NCBI GenBank assembly: GCA_030619215.1
Contig: JAUXBV010000010.1
Coordinates: 1 to 16,343, forward strand
Source of the DNA: Fibrobacterota bacterium
GTDB taxonomy: Bacteria; Fibrobacterota; Chitinivibrionia; Chitinivibrionales; JANQEN01
Reading direction: 5' to 3'
DNA: 16,343 nucleotides
Below, piece by piece: positions 13,057 through 16,343 of this stretch. The notes below the pieces were generated by a model. The model made no database searches. It worked only from the letters and a program-made list of their open reading frames with translations, and was not told the origin of the DNA. Positions within the stretch are counted from its first letter, which is position 1, and every line of letters starts with the position of its first letter. A program made the translations under genes and the position numbers.

Positions 13057-13950
13057 ATGAAAGAAATTGTCGTCATCAGCGGAAAAGGCGGTACCGGCAA
13101 AACAAGCGTTATGGCTTCATTTGCAGCATTGGCAGAGAGACCTGTACTTGCCGATTGTGACGTTGATGCTGCAGACCTTCACCTGGTTATGTCACCTGAT
13201 GTTAAGGAGGAGCACGAATTCAGCGGCGGGAAAAATGCGGAAATAATACCGGATAAGTGTAGTGGCTGTGGGAAATGCTTTGAGCTCTGCCGCTATAATG
13301 CAATAAGTGAGACCACGACGTGGGACATCTTCCCCAAAACAATCTATACGGTTGATCCTGTTTATTGTGAAGGTTGCGGCATTTGTGCCTGGTTCTGCCC
13401 GGAAAAAGCTATAGAATTTAAAGAAACAGTCAATGGAAAATGGTTTTCATCTGATACGCGTTTCGGCCCTATGATTCATGCGAAGCTCGGTATAGCAGAG
13501 GAAAACTCTGGAAAATTAGTTACCATTGTGAAAAATGAGGCAAAGAAAATTGCACAGGAGAACGGGCACCCATACATGATTGTAGACGGTTCGCCGGGTA
13601 TCGGATGCCCTGTCATTGCATCCCTTTCCGGCGCTAATCTTGTGGTTATTGTTACCGAACCCACCCTGTCGGGCGAACATGACCTTGAGCGGGTGGGTGA
13701 GCTTGCCAAACACTTCAACATTCCTGCGGTCATCTGTGTCAACAAATATGATCTTAATTCCCAGATTACAGACAGGATAAAGGAGAAAAGTGTTTCGTGC
13801 GGCTTTCATTTTGCGGGTAAGGTGAGATATGATAAAGTTGTCACTGAGGCACAGATTAATAAGACCACAATTGTTGAGTTTTCCGACTCTCCCGTATCGG
13901 AAGATATAAATATTCTCTGGCGGAATATACTATCCGTTTTATCAACTTAA
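13057..13950 (+). CDS. MinD-superfamily P-loop ATPase with inserted 2x[4Fe-4S] ferredoxin domain (second of pair)
   Basis: 297 residues, same architecture as the preceding gene but clearly diverged. Walker A GKGGTGKTS is at 9-17; ferredoxin cysteines are C68, C71, C74, C78 and C104, C107, C110, C114, with a longer loop between the two motifs; IVDGSPGIGCPV replaces IDVPPGTSCPV. The Asp-Gly-Ser in place of the Asp-Val-Pro in the switch region sets it apart and suggests the two subunits have different roles. The ATG is one base after the upstream stop, so expression is coupled and a heterodimer in 1:1 ratio is likely. No independent Shine-Dalgarno is visible apart from bases within the upstream coding end. 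Confidence 0.95.
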   Translation: MKEIVVISGKGGTGKTSVMASFAALAERPVLADCDVDAADLHLVMSPDVKEEHEFSGGKNAEIIPDKCSGCGKCFELCRYNAISETTTWDIFPKTIYTVDPVYCEGCGICAWFCPEKAIEFKETVNGKWFSSDTRFGPMIHAKLGIAEENSGKLVTIVKNEAKKIAQENGHPYMIVDGSPGIGCPVIASLSGANLVVIVTEPTLSGEHDLERVGELAKHFNIPAVICVNKYDLNSQITDRIKEKSVSCGFHFAGKVRYDKVVTEAQINKTTIVEFSDSPVSEDINILWRNILSVLST

Positions 13951-13960
13951 AACTATATCT

Positions 13961-14842
13961 ATGAAACTTTCTTTTGCTTGTTACCCGTGCCTGTTAAAAC
14001 AGGTTATTGATACAACAGAGTTGCTTGATTTTAATGACAGGCAGATAAAAAGCGTTGTAGATAATACCCTGCAATACCTGTTGGATTGCAAGCAGGATAT
14101 AATGCCATTACATATTGTTGCATGGCTTTATACCTTTATCCATCAAACATTTTATAACAGCAAAGATACCTTTGATCCATACAAACATTTAAAACACGAC
14201 ACAAATGTTGTTGCCCTTAAATACTTCACTAAAGTGGAGGGTATTGTAAAAAATTCTCCATCACCCCTGGAAACGGCCCTCTCTTTTGCTGCTATGGGTA
14301 ATATCATTGATTTTGGCGCAAAACAACGGGATAGTATTGATATTGCTCATGAAATTGATAATGTTGACAACCTGAATTTCAGTATTTACCATTACGATGC
14401 GTTATTTAAAAAGCTTAACAAGGCGGAATCGCTGCTGTATATCGGCGACAATGCCGGCGAAATTGTTTTTGACAAGGTACTCATACGGGAAATTAAAAAA
14501 GAATTTCCCGGACTGGATATTGTCTTTGCAGTACGGGGCAGGCCAATAATCAATGATGCAACAATTGAAGACGCGCGCTTTGTCGGCCTGGACAAGGAGG
14601 TTACCATTGTCTCAAGCGGCAGTATCTATCCCGGAACAATACTTGATGAGACGAATGAGAAATTTAAGGAATTGTTTAAATCAGCGGATGTTATAATCGC
14701 AAAAGGCCAGGGGAACTTCGAATCGTTAAGCGATGTTAAAATTGAAAAACTGTTTTTTATATTTCGCATCAAGTGTACCCGCGTAGCTGATATTGTCGGC
14801 GTGAAAAATGACGACCTTATTCTATTCCGGAACGTTGGGTAA
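13961..14842 (+). CDS. DUF89 / damage-control phosphatase-like protein (ARMT1-like fold)
   Basis: 293 residues. The metal-site motifs of DUF89 are in order: IGDNAGE (161-167), VRG (191-193) and KGQGNFE (248-254). The N-terminal CYPC (C7, C10) marks the prokaryotic subfamily with an added cysteine pair. Family members are metal-dependent phosphatases that remove damaged or over-phosphorylated metabolites. The physiological substrate here is unknown. It starts 10 bases after the second MinD gene and probably ends this operon. No Shine-Dalgarno is obvious. Members of this subfamily next to ferredoxin-MinD pairs may act in cofactor repair, which is inference. Confidence 0.87.
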   Translation: MKLSFACYPCLLKQVIDTTELLDFNDRQIKSVVDNTLQYLLDCKQDIMPLHIVAWLYTFIHQTFYNSKDTFDPYKHLKHDTNVVALKYFTKVEGIVKNSPSPLETALSFAAMGNIIDFGAKQRDSIDIAHEIDNVDNLNFSIYHYDALFKKLNKAESLLYIGDNAGEIVFDKVLIREIKKEFPGLDIVFAVRGRPIINDATIEDARFVGLDKEVTIVSSGSIYPGTILDETNEKFKELFKSADVIIAKGQGNFESLSDVKIEKLFFIFRIKCTRVADIVGVKNDDLILFRNVG

Positions 14843-14945
14843 CCAGCATGAACAATCTATTTTATAGTTAATAATACATTATACTACAAAACTAAATAAA
14901 GCTTATGAAGCGATATGTCCGGGTTCCATAATAGGTGTTTTCGTC

Positions 14946-15476
14946 ATGCTGTACAAATTCGATAACAGGCAACCTTCTGTTGGTAAAGATACTTATATAA
15001 GCCGTTCGGCTGAGGTTATTGGTGATGTCGCCATTGGAGACAACTGCTATGTAGGCCACGGTGTTATTTTGCGGGGGGATTACGGCAGGATTGAAATAGA
15101 GGAGGGAACAGCGCTGGAAGAAGGCGTCATTGTTCATGCACCTCCGGATGATACCAGCCACATCGGAAAAAAGGTAACCGTTGGTCACGGTGCGATAGTA
15201 CACGGGAAACACATCGGTGATATGGCGGTGATTGGTATGGGGGCGGTGCTCAGCCTATGGTCCGAAATCGGGGAGTGGTCAATTATTGCAGAAGGCAGTG
15301 TGGTAAAAATGAGACAGGGAATACCGTCAAATGTTGTAGCCGCGGGTAATCCGGCTAAAGTTATCCGAAAAGTAAATGCCCGGGATAAGAAATTCTGGTT
15401 GTATGGTAAACGGCTCTATATTGATCTGGCAAAAAAATACCTGGACACAGGTATGGAGCCGATTGATCAATGCTGA
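14946..15476 (+). CDS. Gamma-carbonic-anhydrase-fold protein (left-handed beta-helix)
   Basis: 176 residues of hexapeptide-repeat left-handed beta-helix (IGDVAIGDN, GHGVILRGD and similar turns) plus a C-terminal helix. The three zinc-ligand histidines are present: H64 (VIVH), H81 (VGHG) and H86 (VHGK), and the R43-G-D45 pair that links subunits in the trimer is intact. The catalytic Gln/Asn environment of Cam is not evident (TALEEGVIVH in place of NIQDG), so CO2 hydration cannot be assumed; CaiE/YrdA-type homologues often have other roles. It is 103 bases after the DUF89 gene, so it may be its own transcript. AGGTG upstream is a weak Shine-Dalgarno. Confidence 0.9.
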   Translation: MLYKFDNRQPSVGKDTYISRSAEVIGDVAIGDNCYVGHGVILRGDYGRIEIEEGTALEEGVIVHAPPDDTSHIGKKVTVGHGAIVHGKHIGDMAVIGMGAVLSLWSEIGEWSIIAEGSVVKMRQGIPSNVVAAGNPAKVIRKVNARDKKFWLYGKRLYIDLAKKYLDTGMEPIDQC

Positions 15477-15570
15477 TTTCTTATTCACTTCAATATTTTA
15501 TATGTATATTTCAACTTAATATTGCCCTGCTGCTCCATTCCAGATTATAACACGGGTTTTCGGACAGACA

Positions 15571-16230
15571 CTAATTACTTTTCTTATGCCTTACAATATC
15601 TCCATCAATCATATAGATAATATCTTCTGATATATTAACAGCATGATCGGCAATACGCTCAAGATGGCGTGAAATAGATAAATATTGCAGCATAAATTCA
15701 ACGCTTTGGGGATTTTTTATTACTTCATCCTTGAAAATATCAAACATTTGGCGATTCAAATCATCAATTTCGTCATCGGATTTTATTACATCATTAGCTT
15801 TTTCCGTATTAAATTCAACAAGTGCGTCAAGGCTGTTTTTTAGCATTTTCATTGATTTCTCGTACATATTTGTAAAATTAAAATCAGGAACCGGATTATT
15901 CATGGATATAACATGAATACTTCTTTTTGCCATGTTCTCTGCAAGGTCTCCGATTCTTTCAAGATCGTAATTGATTTTCAACACAGAAACAATAAAACGC
16001 AAATCAATGGCAACGGGTTGATATAGCGCGAATATTTTAAGGCAATCCTCTTCGACTTCAATCTCCATATTGTTAATATCAACGTCCCTTTCCTTCACCC
16101 GTTCAGCCTGTTCTATATCTTTATCCGTTAATGATTTTATTGCGAAATTCATATTTTCTTCTACCATCGCACATAACTCAAAGAGTTTTTTTTTCAGTTT
16201 TTCCAAATCATTCTGCAAATGTTTCGGCAT
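15571..16230 (-). CDS. phoU: PhoU, phosphate-transport regulator
   Basis: 219 residues, all-helical, two PhoU three-helix bundles. ERVKERDVDINNMEIEVEE and LERIGDLAENMA form the first metal/anion-binding bundle, and RHLERIADHAVNISED the second. PhoU mediates phosphate signalling between the PstSCAB transporter and the PhoR kinase and limits Pi uptake. It has a GGAGAG Shine-Dalgarno and starts 11 bases after the pstB stop, the usual pst-phoU order. It converges on the gamma-CA gene with a 94-base gap in which no clear terminator is seen. Confidence 0.96.
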   Translation of the reverse strand: MPKHLQNDLEKLKKKLFELCAMVEENMNFAIKSLTDKDIEQAERVKERDVDINNMEIEVEEDCLKIFALYQPVAIDLRFIVSVLKINYDLERIGDLAENMAKRSIHVISMNNPVPDFNFTNMYEKSMKMLKNSLDALVEFNTEKANDVIKSDDEIDDLNRQMFDIFKDEVIKNPQSVEFMLQYLSISRHLERIADHAVNISEDIIYMIDGDIVRHKKSN

Positions 16231-16241
16231 TACAACTCTCC

Positions 16242-16343
16242 TTATCCGAATCGTCCCGTAATATATTCTTCCGTTTTCTTTTCGTCCGGTTTGGTAAATA
16301 TTTTTTTTGTTTTTCCTGTTTCAATAAGAGCACCCTCGTAAAA
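16242..16343 (-). CDS. pstB: PstB, phosphate ABC transporter ATPase (C-terminal fragment)
   Basis: The last 33 codons are in the window, with the stop (TAA on the minus strand) at 16242-16244; the rest lies beyond the right edge. The tail reads [18 protein letters not shown], then [10 protein letters not shown], the characteristic end of PstB (GxLxExGxTxxIFxxPxxxxTexYxxGxFG). It is the ATP-hydrolysing subunit of the high-affinity phosphate importer. The fragment is partial because of the window edge, not disrupted. Confidence 0.92.
   Translation of the reverse strand, partial: FYEGALIETGKTKKIFTKPDEKKTEEYITGRFG

Noticed and set aside
15491..15524. CAATATT...AATATTG as a terminator between the gamma-CA gene and phoU
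   Set aside because: AT-only 7-bp stem with a 20-base loop and no T-tract.

Overview
The window reads as chromosomal DNA of a strict anaerobe, AT-rich and densely coded. The gene content resembles Desulfobacterota (sulfate-reducing or syntrophic 'deltaproteobacteria'), but no rRNA or other lineage marker is present, so the taxonomy is inference. Signs of anaerobic metal-cofactor metabolism are hcp, three NifX/NifB-C-type cofactor-binding proteins, two MinD-type ATPases with inserted ferredoxin domains, an Mrp/NBP35 ATPase, a U-type Fe-S scaffold, a sigma54 activator, and a probable selenoprotein of the HesB/IscA family.

Layout. (1) 72-4003: hcp (hybrid cluster protein), a SAM methyltransferase, a VOC/glyoxalase-fold protein, a 98-residue HesB/IscA-like selenoprotein whose in-frame TGA (3133-3135) is followed by a convincing bacterial SECIS hairpin, and a TrmO/TsaA-fold protein with an N-terminal membrane segment. 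(2) 4174-6847: a PAS-AAA+-Fis sigma54 activator with a GAFTDA loop and a four-cysteine PAS domain, then an MFS transporter. (3) 6866-6982: tandem ATTGCAAT palindromes followed by a near-consensus -24/-12 promoter. (4) 7041-9304: NifX-like, ORP-like, metallo-beta-lactamase-fold, a third NifX-like protein, and a Gly-rich zinc-ribbon protein. (5) 9305-9625: a non-coding stretch full of palindromes, including the second copy of a 61-bp repeat first seen at 4068-4128. (6) 9626-14842: FmdB-type zinc ribbon, Mrp ATPase, U-type scaffold, a second 'GTGP' small protein with a membrane helix, a second TrmO-like protein, two tandem ferredoxin-MinD ATPases and a DUF89 protein. (7) 14946-15476: gamma-carbonic-anhydrase-fold protein. 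(8) On the minus strand at the right edge, phoU and the 3' end of pstB.

How it fits together. Regions 2-6 look like an expanded relative of the Desulfovibrio orange-protein (ORP) locus, which is known to combine NifX-fold/ORP proteins, Mrp, paired ferredoxin-MinD ATPases and a cognate sigma54 activator. The likely picture is a sigma54-controlled module that builds or moves an Fe-S or Mo/Cu-S cofactor: ATPases and scaffold as carriers, NifX-fold proteins as cofactor holders, MFS protein for transport, PAS-Cys4 activator as sensor. The MBL, U-type scaffold, TrmO and DUF89 members go beyond the classic ORP set. The selenoprotein upstream is a separate Fe-S-related protein that an ordinary gene caller would miss because of its TGA codon.
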